A DNA stretch of 64,000 nt from contig NZ_REHC01000006.1 in NCBI RefSeq assembly GCF_003692965.1, positions 310,001 to 374,000 on the forward strand, given 5' to 3'. Position numbers and translations under genes: made by a program. Origin of the DNA: Lactobacillus sp. ESL0246 (GTDB lineage: Bacteria > Bacillota > Bacilli > Lactobacillales > Lactobacillaceae). The notes under the pieces were generated by a model that ran no database searches, was not told the origin of the DNA, and saw nothing but the letters and a program-made list of their open reading frames with translations. Position 1 is the first letter of the stretch. Every line of letters begins with the position of its first letter. This document shows, piece by piece, positions 9,418-20,528 of the stretch.

Positions 9418-12207
9418 ATGAAAGTAAAAGATACATTAAATTTAGGTAAAACCAAATTTAAGATGCGGGGAAATCTTCCGGTTCGTGAAGTAGAGTGGCA
9501 AAAGAGTTGGGACGAAAACAGGTTATACGAGCAACGATTAAAACTAAATGCGGGCAAGCCAAGATTTGACTTGCATGATGGCCCACCATTTGCTAATGGC
9601 AATATTCATATGGGACACGCTCTAAATAAAGTTTCCAAAGATATTATTGTTCGTTTCAAAAACATGAGTGGACATTATGCTCCGTTTGTGCCAGGATGGG
9701 ATACTCATGGTCTACCAATTGAACAACAATTGGCAAAACAGGGCATAAAACGTGAAAAAATGAGTCGTTCAAAGTATCGCCAATTGTGTCAAGACTACGC
9801 AAATAAGGAAATTAAAAAGCAAATGGCTGACTTTAAGCGTTTAGGAGTCATGGCTGATTGGGATCATCCATATATTACTTTACAACCAGAATATGAAGCA
9901 ACAGAAATTCGCCTATTTGGTAAAATGTATGAAAAAGGCTTTATTTATAAGGGTAAAAAGCCAGTTTATTGGTCACCATCGAGTGAATCTACCTTGGCTG
10001 AAGCAGAAGTCGAATATCATGACATCGAATCTCCCTCGATTTATATTTCATTTCCTGTCAAAGATGGTAAAGGAATTCTAAGCGAAAAAGATACTTATTT
10101 TGTAATTTGGACGACGACTCCATGGACCATCCCTTCTAATCAAGGTATTACTGTTAATCCAGCTTTTGATTATTCAGTTGTTAAGGTTGACAATAAAAAA
10201 TATGTCATTGGTACCCAACGGCTAAGTACCGTTGCTGAAATACTTGGTTGGAAAGATTACCAAATTGTTCAACATCTGAAGGGAAGCGATATGGATCGAA
10301 TGTTAGCAACACATCCTCTTTATGGTCAAGATGTGTTACTAATGAATGCTATGCATGTAACTGCAGATGATGGAACAGGATTAGTCCATACAGCATCTGG
10401 GTTTGGTGAAGATGATTATAATGTTGCCCAAAAATATGGGTTACCGGTATTTAGTCCGATGAACAATAAAGGATGCTTTACTGATGAGATTCCTGATCCT
10501 GATTTAGTTGGTATTTTTTATGCTGATGCTAATAAAATTGTTAGTGAAAAGCTAAAAAAATCTGGTAATTTATTAAAATTAAGTTACTTTACTCACTCTT
10601 ATCCACATGATTGGCGGACAAAAAAGCCAGTGATTTATCGAGCAACAACACAATGGTTTGCTTCAATTGATAAATGTCGTGAACAAATTCTCAGTCAAAT
10701 TAATCAAGTTGATTTTAAGCCTTCATGGGGTAAATTACGTTTGCATAATATGATTAAGGATCGTGGCGACTGGGTAATTTCTAGGCAACGTGCATGGGGA
10801 GTACCACTACCTATATTTTATGCAGAGGATGATACACCAATTGTTACACCTCAAACGATTGAACATATTGCACAAATCTTTGAAAAAGAGGGATCGAATG
10901 CCTGGTACAAATATAGTGCTAAAGACTTGTTACCAGAAGGCTTCACATCTGAACATTCTCCCCATGGAGAATTTAGAAAGGAAACTGATATCCTTGACGT
11001 TTGGTTTGATTCAGGGTCATCTCATCAAGCAGTGATGGCTAAAAGACCAGATTTGCACTTTCCAGCGGATTTATATCTTGAAGGTAGTGATCAATACCGT
11101 GGTTGGTTTAATTCAAGTTTAATTACTTCGGTTGCAACAACTGGAAAAGCTCCGTATCATTCAATTTTATCTCAAGGATTCGTACTAGATGACAAGGGAC
11201 ATAAAATGTCTAAGTCTTTAGGCAATGTTATTGCGCCTAGTGATATCATTAAAAAAATGGGCGCAGAAATTATCAGGCTTTGGGTTGCTTCAGTTGATGC
11301 TACCTCTGACGTAGCCGTTTCACAAGAAATTTTGAGTCAAACTTCTGAAAGTTACCGTAAAATTAGAAACACCTTTCGTTATTTACTTGCAAATACAAAT
11401 GATTTTGATCCTATAAAAGACCGAGTTGATTATCAAGAATTAAATTCAATTGATCAATATCTAGAGGTTAGATTAAATGATTTAGTTGAGAGTTGTTTAA
11501 AAAGTTATGAATTATACGATTTTAACATGGTATATAAACGTGTCTTTGCATTTATTTCGAACGATTTATCGGCTTTTTATTTAGATTTTGCTAAGGACGT
11601 CTTATACATTGAAGGTAAAAATAGTCATGCTAGACGTTCAATGCAAACTGTAATTTATGATGCAGCAGTTAAATTAGCAAAAATTTTAACTCCAATTTTG
11701 CCACACACTATGGAAGAAATTTGGACATTTTTAAAAGAAAAAGAAGACTACATTCAACTTTCTGAAATGCCAGTTGTTGAACAATATGATAATCGTGATA
11801 AACTATTATCATATTGGAATATTTTTATGGACTTGCGCGATGATGTTCTCAAAGCGCTTGAAGAAGCACGTAATAAAAAATTGATTGGAAAGTCATTTGA
11901 AGCTGCTGTAACAATATATCCAACTGAAAAAGTTATGAATGCCCTAAAACAATTGGATGCAGATTTTAGACAGATATTAATTGTTTCTAAATTAATAATT
12001 GCTCAGGATAATGCACCTACAGAAGCAGAACAATTTTCAAGTGCCTCAATAATTGTTAAACGTGCTGATGGAGAAGTATGTCCACGTTGTCGAATGATTA
12101 GAACAGATATTGGTAAAGATAACGATTTGTCAATGATTTGTGGTCGGTGTGCTGCAATTGTTAAGTCTGAGTTTCCAGAAGCAATTCAAGAAGGATTAGA
12201 AGAATAA
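9418..12207 (+). CDS. ileS: Isoleucyl-tRNA synthetase
   Basis: Class I synthetase that charges tRNA-Ile. The 929-residue protein has the HIGH box in [13 protein letters not shown] (about 62-65), the KMSKS loop (about 596-600), the CP1 editing domain between them with [11 protein letters not shown], and a C-terminal zinc finger with CPRC and CGRC (about 888-911). Full length for the bacterial enzyme. Ribosome site AAAGGA lies 8 bases before the ATG. Expression is controlled by the T-box in front. Its stop overlaps the next ATG (TAATG). Confidence 0.99.
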   Translation: MKVKDTLNLGKTKFKMRGNLPVREVEWQKSWDENRLYEQRLKLNAGKPRFDLHDGPPFANGNIHMGHALNKVSKDIIVRFKNMSGHYAPFVPGWDTHGLPIEQQLAKQGIKREKMSRSKYRQLCQDYANKEIKKQMADFKRLGVMADWDHPYITLQPEYEATEIRLFGKMYEKGFIYKGKKPVYWSPSSESTLAEAEVEYHDIESPSIYISFPVKDGKGILSEKDTYFVIWTTTPWTIPSNQGITVNPAFDYSVVKVDNKKYVIGTQRLSTVAEILGWKDYQIVQHLKGSDMDRMLATHPLYGQDVLLMNAMHVTADDGTGLVHTASGFGEDDYNVAQKYGLPVFSPMNNKGCFTDEIPDPDLVGIFYADANKIVSEKLKKSGNLLKLSYFTHSYPHDWRTKKPVIYRATTQWFASIDKCREQILSQINQVDFKPSWGKLRLHNMIKDRGDWVISRQRAWGVPLPIFYAEDDTPIVTPQTIEHIAQIFEKEGSNAWYKYSAKDLLPEGFTSEHSPHGEFRKETDILDVWFDSGSSHQAVMAKRPDLHFPADLYLEGSDQYRGWFNSSLITSVATTGKAPYHSILSQGFVLDDKGHKMSKSLGNVIAPSDIIKKMGAEIIRLWVASVDATSDVAVSQEILSQTSESYRKIRNTFRYLLANTNDFDPIKDRVDYQELNSIDQYLEVRLNDLVESCLKSYELYDFNMVYKRVFAFISNDLSAFYLDFAKDVLYIEGKNSHARRSMQTVIYDAAVKLAKILTPILPHTMEEIWTFLKEKEDYIQLSEMPVVEQYDNRDKLLSYWNIFMDLRDDVLKALEEARNKKLIGKSFEAAVTIYPTEKVMNALKQLDADFRQILIVSKLIIAQDNAPTEAEQFSSASIIVKRADGEVCPRCRMIRTDIGKDNDLSMICGRCAAIVKSEFPEAIQEGLEE

Positions 12208-12416
12208 TGCGTTTAGGAATAGTCAAACAGTTTGATCAAAATAGCAGTTTTGGTTTTATTGAAGACGAACAGAATCATAAATCCTATTTTGTTTTTTATA
12301 CTGCGATTAAAGAAGAGGGTTATCGCAGGCTTCAAGTGGGACAAAAGGTCAAATACCAACTTGCGCAAGGTAAAAACGGATTACAATGTGTTAATGTATA
12401 TTTAGCCGATGTTTAG
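12207..12416 (+). CDS. Divergent cold-shock domain protein
   Basis: A 69-residue single cold-shock domain. The fold marks are there: an initial strand GIVKQFDQNSSFGFIED standing for RNP1 and YFVFYTAI for RNP2, then VGQKVKYQL and a final strand. Compared with CspA the invariant GxVKWFN..KGFGFI region is altered (W to Q, KGFGF to SSFGF), so nucleic-acid binding may differ. It is translationally coupled to ileS. A general RNA-chaperone role is likely but inferred only. Confidence 0.8.
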   Translation: MRLGIVKQFDQNSSFGFIEDEQNHKSYFVFYTAIKEEGYRRLQVGQKVKYQLAQGKNGLQCVNVYLADV

Positions 12417-12428
12417 GAAAGAGAATAA

Positions 12429-12992
12429 ATGGATTTAACAGAAACCGAAATTTCTACAAAACAAATTTTTTCGGGTCGAATTGTTGACCTTTCAGTTAAG
12501 ACAATTAGATTACCTAATGGTGAGACTGCTACTAGAGAAGTGGTAAAACATCAGCCAGCAGCAGCGGCTATTGCAGTTAATAACAAGCAGGAAATGCTTC
12601 TAGTTGAGCAATGGCGAGAACCGATAAAGGAATTAACTTTAGAAATTCCAGCAGGCTTAATTGATAAAAAGGATGCAAGTCCTTTGGATGCAATGAAACG
12701 GGAATTAAATGAAGAGGGAGGCTATCATGCAGACTATTGGGAGCCAATCACCGAATTTTATTCTTCACCTGGATTTACTGATGAAAAGTTATATCTATTT
12801 TATTGTGATACATTGACAAAAGTAACTGACAAATTACCTCTTGACGACGATGAGTTTTTAACAGGACATTGGTATAATTTAGAAGAATTAAAGCGGTTAA
12901 TCTCTCAAGGAAAGATTGTTGATGCTAAAACCTTATATGCAATGAGTGTATGGGAAAACATGCTGTTAACTGGTGCTAACACAAAGGAATAA
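12429..12992 (+). CDS. NUDIX hydrolase, ADP-ribose pyrophosphatase type
   Basis: Likely hydrolyses ADP-ribose to AMP and ribose 5-phosphate, as NudF relatives do. The Nudix box is seen as AGLIDKKDASPLDAMKREL followed by NEEGGY; the metal-binding RELNEEGG part is complete, but the first half is one residue longer than GX5EX7REUXEEXGU and has Asp for the first Glu. EIPAG before the box and the length (187 aa) fit the ADP-ribose group. It sits between the cold-shock gene and a small membrane protein, two bases apart from the latter. Confidence 0.88.
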   Translation: MDLTETEISTKQIFSGRIVDLSVKTIRLPNGETATREVVKHQPAAAAIAVNNKQEMLLVEQWREPIKELTLEIPAGLIDKKDASPLDAMKRELNEEGGYHADYWEPITEFYSSPGFTDEKLYLFYCDTLTKVTDKLPLDDDEFLTGHWYNLEELKRLISQGKIVDAKTLYAMSVWENMLLTGANTKE

Positions 12993-12993
12993 G

Positions 12994-13305
12994 ATGACTG
13001 AAAAGCGTTCTGATTACCGTAAAAAAATCAAACACAAGAAAAATAAACAATTTTTAAATTCAATTAAGACCGCATTTGAGGATAATGAAGTTGATGTTAA
13101 TCCTGCATTTACAAGAGAAACAGAAAAAGACTCTTCAGTAAGCGAATCTGTGGGACGACGCGAAAGTCAGCAATACAGTAGGACTCAGGATATTAATCAA
13201 CTTTCTGAAGAAAAAGGATTACGACTTAAGCGAAAATTAAATCATGCAATTTTAATTGTGTTGACTCTGATAATTTTGGTATTATTTGCGTTATTTCACT
13301 TATAA
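12994..13305 (+). CDS. Small tail-anchored protein, function unknown
   Basis: 103 aa from ATG 12994, one base after the NUDIX stop. The first 80 residues are polar and charged, rich in Lys, Glu and Ser, with a basic head (KKIKHKKNKQ). The last 18 residues are a single hydrophobic helix (AILIVLTLIILVLFALFHL), so the protein is probably inserted by its C-terminus with the body in the cytoplasm. I do not recognise a domain. It is held in the operon between NUDIX and mtnN. Confidence 0.7.
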   Translation: MTEKRSDYRKKIKHKKNKQFLNSIKTAFEDNEVDVNPAFTRETEKDSSVSESVGRRESQQYSRTQDINQLSEEKGLRLKRKLNHAILIVLTLIILVLFALFHL

Positions 13306-13321
13306 TAGATGCGAGGGGAAA

Positions 13322-14017
13322 ATGAAAATAGCAATAGTTGTCCCAATGGAAATTGAGGCAGAATATTATCGTAAATATTTTCACTCTGGTAGCAGGAAAA
13401 TGTTCGGATCGACAGTATTCGAGCATTTTTACGTTAATCAGAATGATATTTATCTGGGACTTAGTGGTATTGGTAAGGTTCAAGCGGCTATCAATTTAAC
13501 TTGCTTACTGAGCCAAGTAAATATAGATTTAATATTAATGACTGGAACCGCTGGGTCATTACAGCAAGAAGTTCATCAAGGAGATTTGGTTATTGCTAAA
13601 ACTTTTTCTTATCATGACGCGCATAATACACTTGCTGGAGATTATGTTGAAGGTCAAATTCCTGGAGAGCCAGCTGTTTTTGATCTAGATTCATGTGAAC
13701 GAAATAATTTTATTCAGTTTATCCATGAACAAAATTTATCCTATCAAGAGGGGCTAATTGTAACAGGTGATTCATTTATTGGTTCTCAAGAGCAAAAAGA
13801 TCAAATTAAAAGTAATTTTCCAAATGCTTTAGGTGTAGAAATGGAGGGTGCAGCCTTTGCCCAAGTCTGTCATCATTTCAAGAAACCGCTCATTGCTATT
13901 CGGGCAATCTCAGATAATGGTGATGATGGTGCAAATGATGATTTTGATTTATTTGCCCAAAAATCTGCCGCCAAGGCAGCCAAGATAATTTGTAAATACC
14001 TGGAGAAGATGAAATAG
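13322..14017 (+). CDS. mtnN: 5'-methylthioadenosine/S-adenosylhomocysteine nucleosidase
   Basis: Cleaves adenine from methylthioadenosine and S-adenosylhomocysteine, clearing by-products of SAM use and feeding the activated methyl cycle. ATG 13322 after GAGGGG gives 231 aa, the normal size. Visible are VVPMEIEAE with the catalytic Glu region, GIGKVQAAI, MTGTAGSL, GDSFIGS, the VEMEGAAFAQ substrate motif and the catalytic Asp in AISDNGDDGA. It lies three bases before the cysteine desulfurase. Confidence 0.95.
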   Translation: MKIAIVVPMEIEAEYYRKYFHSGSRKMFGSTVFEHFYVNQNDIYLGLSGIGKVQAAINLTCLLSQVNIDLILMTGTAGSLQQEVHQGDLVIAKTFSYHDAHNTLAGDYVEGQIPGEPAVFDLDSCERNNFIQFIHEQNLSYQEGLIVTGDSFIGSQEQKDQIKSNFPNALGVEMEGAAFAQVCHHFKKPLIAIRAISDNGDDGANDDFDLFAQKSAAKAAKIICKYLEKMK

Positions 14018-14020
14018 TTC

Positions 14021-15178
14021 ATGAAAGAAATCTATTTAGATAATGCCGCAACGACACCAATGTCTCCCAAAGTAATTGAGAAAATCACTACTGAAATGAA
14101 GAATAATTTTGGTAATGCTTCTAGTACCTATGAAATAGGTCGTAAGGCGAGACATACAATTGATCAGGCACGATCAAAAATTGCGGCTTCAATTAATGCT
14201 GCAGATAATGAAATTGTGTTTACATCAGGGGGGTCAGAAAGCAATAATACTGCCATATTAGGTATTGCACACAGCAAAAAAAACAATGGGAGCCGAATTA
14301 TTACTACTAAAATTGAGCATCCTTCTGTTTTAGAACCAATGAAACAACTTGAAAAAGAAGGATATGACGTTACTTATTTGGACGTTGATTCTGATGGGCG
14401 TATTTCACTTGATCAATTGCAAACAGCGTTAACACCTGAAACAATTTTGGTTTCTGTGATGGCAGTTAATAATGAAATCGGAACAATTAATCCACTTATT
14501 AAAATTGGTTCTATCGTAGCTAAAAGCAATGCGTACTTCCACGTTGACGCTGTACAAGGACTCGGAAATATAGAGATCGATGTTAAACAGATGAAGATAG
14601 ATTTATTGTCAACATCAGCTCATAAGATTAATGGTCCGAAGTTCTTAGGATTTTTATATGAAAATTCGCAAGTTGAATTACCTCCTTTAATTCTTGGTGG
14701 TGAACAGGAAACTAAGAGGCGAGCCGGTACCGAAAATGTTCCAGGGATTGCTGGATTTGGCGAAGCAGTCGAAGAAATTACAACAATTGATAAGGCTGAA
14801 TTACAGGCTAAATACCGATATTTTCAAAAATTGGTTTTGTTTGAGCTTGACCAAGCTGGAGTTAGTTATGAAATTAACGGTGGCGTTAAAGAATATTGCT
14901 CACATCATATTCTGAATTTGCACATTAATGGAGTTTCTACAATTTTACTTCTGACTAGTCTTGATTTAGCTGGTTTTGCAATTTCGGGAGGTTCTGCTTG
15001 TACTGCTGGCTCACTTGAGCCATCACATGTTTTGCAAGCTATGTTTGGTTCAAACTCACCACGAATAGATGAATCAATTCGAATATCATTTGGACGATAT
15101 AATACTGCGAAAGAGATTAAGTCTTTTGCACTTCAGTTAGCAAAAATTGCTTGCAAGTTACAAACAAGAGAAAAATGA
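14021..15178 (+). CDS. iscS: Cysteine desulfurase
   Basis: PLP enzyme that takes sulfur from cysteine to form a persulfide. Family marks: YLDNAATTPM at the start, GGSESNNTAI, HVDAVQGLG, the PLP lysine in SAHKINGPKFLG (about residue 204), RRAGTENVPG and the catalytic cysteine loop SGGSACTAGS (about 328). 385 aa. With mnmA one gene downstream, it most likely feeds sulfur to tRNA 2-thiouridine synthesis, as the B. subtilis YrvO-MnmA pair does. No IscU scaffold gene is adjacent. Confidence 0.93.
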   Translation: MKEIYLDNAATTPMSPKVIEKITTEMKNNFGNASSTYEIGRKARHTIDQARSKIAASINAADNEIVFTSGGSESNNTAILGIAHSKKNNGSRIITTKIEHPSVLEPMKQLEKEGYDVTYLDVDSDGRISLDQLQTALTPETILVSVMAVNNEIGTINPLIKIGSIVAKSNAYFHVDAVQGLGNIEIDVKQMKIDLLSTSAHKINGPKFLGFLYENSQVELPPLILGGEQETKRRAGTENVPGIAGFGEAVEEITTIDKAELQAKYRYFQKLVLFELDQAGVSYEINGGVKEYCSHHILNLHINGVSTILLLTSLDLAGFAISGGSACTAGSLEPSHVLQAMFGSNSPRIDESIRISFGRYNTAKEIKSFALQLAKIACKLQTREK

Positions 15179-15227
15179 TTGCTTTATTTTTTAAAATCAC
15201 TTATTATTTGTAAGAGGGAGATAAATT

Positions 15228-15569
15228 ATGGCAAATATAGCGATAATTAATGGTGATAATCGTAAGTTTACACTTAGTCCTGATTTAAAACTTTATGCGT
15301 TGATTGATGTAGGATTTGTGAAGACTAAACGGGGTAATTTCAATTATGAGCATCCGTTATACAATGATTCTCCATACAATGCGCCCACTAAGTTGAAAAT
15401 GACGATTGATAAAGACATGATGCATTTAACAATGGTTGTGACTGATCGTAATGGTTTAAAGAAAGTTAATATTTTTAAGAATAAACAATTAGCGCCTACA
15501 GTTGAACTGTTGAATTATATTCTTAAAGATTTGGAAGAACGCAAAATTATTATTCCAGTAAAGGATTGA
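15228..15569 (+). CDS. DUF1831 family protein
   Basis: 113-residue protein with no signal sequence or membrane helix. It is alternating strand-like sequence (AIINGDNRKFTLSPDLKLYALID, then LKMTIDKDMMHLTMVV), which matches my memory of the lactobacillar DUF1831 protein always found between a cysteine desulfurase and mnmA. The position suggests an accessory role in sulfur transfer, but that is inference. A clear GAGGGAG ribosome site precedes the ATG. It ends directly before the mnmA start. Confidence 0.8.
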   Translation: MANIAIINGDNRKFTLSPDLKLYALIDVGFVKTKRGNFNYEHPLYNDSPYNAPTKLKMTIDKDMMHLTMVVTDRNGLKKVNIFKNKQLAPTVELLNYILKDLEERKIIIPVKD

Positions 15570-16697
<1,128 letters not shown>

Positions 16698-16710
16698 TTT
16701 AAATGAATAA

Positions 16711-16786
16711 AAAGAGTAGTGTGTCTAAATGGGGTTTTAAAATGTTTTTTAACTTTTGAAATTTCTTAAGAGTACTGCTCTTTTTT
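16711..16786 (+). terminator. Intrinsic terminator after mnmA
   Basis: AAGAGTAGT (16712-16720) pairs with ACTGCTCTT (16774-16782), with one G-U pair, and T6 follows. The loop is long (about 53 bases), so other folding inside it is likely. Confidence 0.65.
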
Positions 16787-16864
16787 CTTTAATTAAGTCT
16801 TTTTATTTTAATTTGATAAAATGATAAACTAAAACAGTAACTAATACAGGAGAGATAGTTTTAA

Positions 16865-17524
16865 ATGCAGATTTATTTTGTTCGTCACGGGAAAACACAA
16901 TGGAACCAAGCACAGATATTTCAAGGAGCACACGGTGATTCTTCATTATTGCTTCAAAGTTTAATTGATATAAAAAAATTAGGAAATTACTTAAAAGGAA
17001 CAGACTTTTCTGCAATTTATACTAGTCCTTTAAAACGAGCAGTTACAACAGCAAAGGGACTTCAACAAGAATTGGAAACAAATTTGATTATAAAAACTGA
17101 TGAGCGTTTACGAGAATTTGATTTAGGCCAACTTGAAGGGTTACATTTTTCAAACGCGTTAGCTAAATACCCTGAACAAATAAATAATTTATGGCATCAC
17201 CCTCAAAATTATGATGGCAAAAGTATTGGTGGAGAAAATTATAGTGATGTAATCAAGCGAGGCAAAAATTTTACCCAAGAAATTGTCCAAAAATATCCTA
17301 AAAAAGATCAGAAAGTTTTGGTAATTAGTCATGGAGCTGCACTTGCGGCAATTTTAGGCGGGTTGTTAGGATATTCTCTAAATAATCTTCGTCAACATGG
17401 TGGGCTGAGTAATACTAGTTTAACAATCCTGGAAACAATAGACCAAGGAAAAAACTTTCACTTAATTGTATGGAATGAAACTAGTTTTTTAGAAAGAAAA
17501 TTGGTGGATTCAGATTCATTATGA
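16865..17524 (+). CDS. Histidine phosphatase (phosphoglycerate mutase-like)
   Basis: Member of the cofactor-dependent phosphoglycerate mutase/histidine phosphatase superfamily. It has the phosphohistidine motif YFVRHGKTQWN at the N-terminus, the SPLKRAVTTA helix and the second histidine in VISHGAAL. At 219 aa it is the size of small-molecule phosphatases rather than of glycolytic GpmA, so the substrate is unknown. AGGAGAG precedes the ATG. It ends in an ATGA overlap with the TPR gene. Confidence 0.88.
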   Translation: MQIYFVRHGKTQWNQAQIFQGAHGDSSLLLQSLIDIKKLGNYLKGTDFSAIYTSPLKRAVTTAKGLQQELETNLIIKTDERLREFDLGQLEGLHFSNALAKYPEQINNLWHHPQNYDGKSIGGENYSDVIKRGKNFTQEIVQKYPKKDQKVLVISHGAALAAILGGLLGYSLNNLRQHGGLSNTSLTILETIDQGKNFHLIVWNETSFLERKLVDSDSL

Positions 17525-18171
17525 AAAGTAATAAATTTCCAAAAAAAGATGACAATAAAATGATCAAAAAACGGATAGATAATTTAATTAGTGAAATTGA
17601 TAACCATCCACAGGAATCAGAAAATTATTTAAAATTAGCAACAATTTTGATCGAAGAAGGTAGCTTTGACCAAGCTACGCAGCTGCTTGAGCAAGCTAAA
17701 AATGCAGTTAAGAATCCACAAGATTTAGATTATGATTTGGCAGTGTGTTATTACATGCAGGGAAAATATGATCAAGCACTGAAGCTACTCGATCATATTC
17801 CAAATGATGATCTGGTTTTATACCAAAAATCATTAGTTTTAATGAAAATGGGACAACTACAAAAGGCTCTTGCCTATGCTTTGACAATTAGTGAAACTGA
17901 TGATCGCGTCCTAGAATTACTAGGAGATATTTGGCTTGGTTTGGGAGAATTTGACCAGGCGGAAAAGAGTTATACAACAATTTCGCAGGACCAGCGCAGT
18001 GCTAAGGTTAACTTTATGTTAGGAATCACGATTTTAACTAAAAATCGTGATTTAGCAGAAAAATATTTTACCATCTCTCAAAAGCAAGATATTAAATATT
18101 TTGAGCAAGCTCAAAAAAAGTATGATGCACTTTTAAAAATAATCGGGGATAAGGACAAGTTTAATGGTTGA
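17521..18171 (+). CDS. TPR-repeat protein
   Basis: 216-residue soluble protein built of tetratricopeptide-like helix pairs: for example YLKLATILIEEGSFDQATQL, then DLAVCYYMQGKYDQALKLL, then LLGDIWLGLGEFDQAEKSY. Such repeats bind partner proteins; no catalytic motif is seen. In B. subtilis a TPR gene (yrrB) also stands between mnmA and recD2, so this is conserved synteny. It overlaps the gene before it by 4 bases and recD2 by 8. Confidence 0.85.
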   Translation: MKSNKFPKKDDNKMIKKRIDNLISEIDNHPQESENYLKLATILIEEGSFDQATQLLEQAKNAVKNPQDLDYDLAVCYYMQGKYDQALKLLDHIPNDDLVLYQKSLVLMKMGQLQKALAYALTISETDDRVLELLGDIWLGLGEFDQAEKSYTTISQDQRSAKVNFMLGITILTKNRDLAEKYFTISQKQDIKYFEQAQKKYDALLKIIGDKDKFNG

Positions 18172-20515
18172 GTTCACTGGAAAAATAAATCGTACCATCT
18201 TTGAAAATGATCAGGATTTGTACAAAATTCTTGATGTAACAATTATTGATTCAATAGATGGTTATGATCGTGAAGAAATCAAGGTAACAGGTAATTTCGG
18301 TGATATTCAAATTGGTGGCACTTATCGATTTCACGGTAGTTTAATTATTCATAATAAGTTTGGACAACAATTTAAGTGTGAAAGTTATAAGCAAGCTTTA
18401 CCACACGAAAAGGGCAGTTTGGTTAATTATTTGAGTTCTAAACAATTTCTAGGTATTGGCAAAAAAACCGCAAATAAAATTGTTGCTTCATTAGGAATTA
18501 ATGCTTTAAGTATTTTAAAGGATAATCCCACTAAGATTGCTACATTATCACTGACTAAAAAGCAAAAGGATAGCTTGTTAAATGGTATCAATGCAATGGA
18601 CTCCTATTCTGAAATTATTCTGAAATTGGCTCAATTTGGTTTAAACAGAAAGGTTTCAAATAAGATATATCAGATTTACCATGGTGAAACTTTGAGTAAA
18701 CTTCAAAAAGACCCATATGCTATGATAGCGGAAGTGACTGGATACGGTTTTAAAAGTGCTGATCGAATGGGTATGGAATTAGGTCTAGCAAATGATGATC
18801 CTCGTAGAATTAAGGGTGCTCTTTTTCAGATTTTAACTGATGAATTAAGTCAAGCTGGTAATACATTTATTAAACTAAAATTACTTTTGACAAATGCTGG
18901 TAAATTATTATCATTTGATAACTATGATGTAATTGCAACATGTGTCAATGATCTGCAGCATGAAGGTAAAATTGTTGTCGCAGGTGAAAATGCAGCATTA
19001 CAAAATATTTTTCAAACAGAAAATGACATTGCCTTAACAATGAAAAATTTACTTGAAAAACAAAAAACAGATAATTATTCTGTAAAAGATGTTCAAAAAG
19101 CAATCAAAAAAGCTGAAAAACAACTTAATATTCACTATGATGATATACAACGAGTTGCGATTATTAACGCTTTAACTAATCCAATTTCAATTTTAACAGG
19201 GGGACCAGGAACTGGTAAAACAACAATTATTAATGGAATTTTGTTGGCATTACGAAATTTGGCAGAAATTCCTGCCTCAACACTTTATAGTAGTGATCCA
19301 CCATTTTTATTAGCAGCACCAACGGGAAGAGCTGCAAAGCGCATGGAGGAAATTACCGGGATTACTGCCAAAACAATTCATCGCTTGCTGGGGCTAGGAA
19401 TCGGTGAAAACGAAGCTATGGATTTAAATGAGTTAAATGGTGAAATTTTAATTATTGATGAAATGTCAATGGTTGATATGTTTTTGTTTAAGCAATTAGT
19501 ATCAAGTATCAACGAAACTAAGCATGTGGTATTTGTGGGAGATAAAGACCAATTACCTTCTGTAGGACCGGGAAACGTTTTTGGTGATCTAATTAAGGCT
19601 GATGTCTTTCCAACAACTGTTTTGAAACAAATTCATCGTCAAGGTGATGATTCAAGTATTATTACTTTGGCACATGCAATTAATGAAGGGCAAGATCAAC
19701 AAGTTTTATTTACCAAAACTCAAAATTATTCATTTATTTCTTGCCCTCCACATGAGGTTGACCATGTGGTTAGTCAAATAGTTGAACGTGCACTTGCGCG
19801 CGGTTTTAAGCAAGATGATGTGCAAATATTGGGCGCAATGTATCAAGGTGATGGTGGTGTTATCAATTTAAATAATGTGATTCAGGAAATAATGAATCCT
19901 GCTAAGCCCAGTAGTAAAACTCTTGATATACATGATGAAACTTTTCGCATTGGTGATCGCATTTTGCAGTTACAAAATAATCCTGAAAAAGATATTTACA
20001 ATGGGCAAATTGGTAAAATACTATCAATTGATGATAAAAATTCAAAAAAATGTATGACTGCTGATTTTGACGGACGTGAGATTATTTTTAGTAAAAAAGA
20101 TTTGCTTGATGTAACCCGTGCATATGCAATTACCATACATAAAGCGCAGGGATCAGAATTTCCACTAGTGATTTTAAGTTTAACAATGCAAAATTACGTC
20201 ATGCTTAAGCGGAACTTATTATATACAGCCGTCACTCGGGCTGAAAAAAATTTGGTTTTAATTGGTGACCCGCGTGCGTATACTCTGGCATTACAAACAT
20301 CAGGTAATGATAGACAAACAGGACTAAGTATAAAGTTACGGGAATTTCTTGGTGCAAATATCTCAAAAAAAGAATTACAAACCAATTCTGTATCTGAGCA
20401 AACAATTCTAAAACAGGAGAAAAATGAATATATTCTAACAGCAGAAATGATTTATTCAGGACAGATTGATCCAATGATTGGGATGCAAAAAATTACGTTG
20501 CAATCAAATTCGTAA
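18164..20515 (+). CDS. recD2: ATP-dependent DNA helicase RecD2
   Basis: 5'-3' superfamily 1B helicase of the RecD2 type, working without RecBC in repair and fork maintenance. 783 aa: an N-terminal OB/helix-hairpin-helix region with GIGKKTANKIVAS, then the motor: Walker A LTGGPGTGKTT (about 344), APTGRAAKRM, Walker B IIDEMSMVD, GDKDQLPSVGPG, and the late motifs AITIHKAQGSEFP and YTAVTRAEKNL. A C-terminal tail of about 70 residues follows. Coupled to the TPR gene by overlap. Confidence 0.95.
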   Translation: MVEFTGKINRTIFENDQDLYKILDVTIIDSIDGYDREEIKVTGNFGDIQIGGTYRFHGSLIIHNKFGQQFKCESYKQALPHEKGSLVNYLSSKQFLGIGKKTANKIVASLGINALSILKDNPTKIATLSLTKKQKDSLLNGINAMDSYSEIILKLAQFGLNRKVSNKIYQIYHGETLSKLQKDPYAMIAEVTGYGFKSADRMGMELGLANDDPRRIKGALFQILTDELSQAGNTFIKLKLLLTNAGKLLSFDNYDVIATCVNDLQHEGKIVVAGENAALQNIFQTENDIALTMKNLLEKQKTDNYSVKDVQKAIKKAEKQLNIHYDDIQRVAIINALTNPISILTGGPGTGKTTIINGILLALRNLAEIPASTLYSSDPPFLLAAPTGRAAKRMEEITGITAKTIHRLLGLGIGENEAMDLNELNGEILIIDEMSMVDMFLFKQLVSSINETKHVVFVGDKDQLPSVGPGNVFGDLIKADVFPTTVLKQIHRQGDDSSIITLAHAINEGQDQQVLFTKTQNYSFISCPPHEVDHVVSQIVERALARGFKQDDVQILGAMYQGDGGVINLNNVIQEIMNPAKPSSKTLDIHDETFRIGDRILQLQNNPEKDIYNGQIGKILSIDDKNSKKCMTADFDGREIIFSKKDLLDVTRAYAITIHKAQGSEFPLVILSLTMQNYVMLKRNLLYTAVTRAEKNLVLIGDPRAYTLALQTSGNDRQTGLSIKLREFLGANISKKELQTNSVSEQTILKQEKNEYILTAEMIYSGQIDPMIGMQKITLQSNS

Positions 20516-20528
20516 GCAGAGGAGAAAA

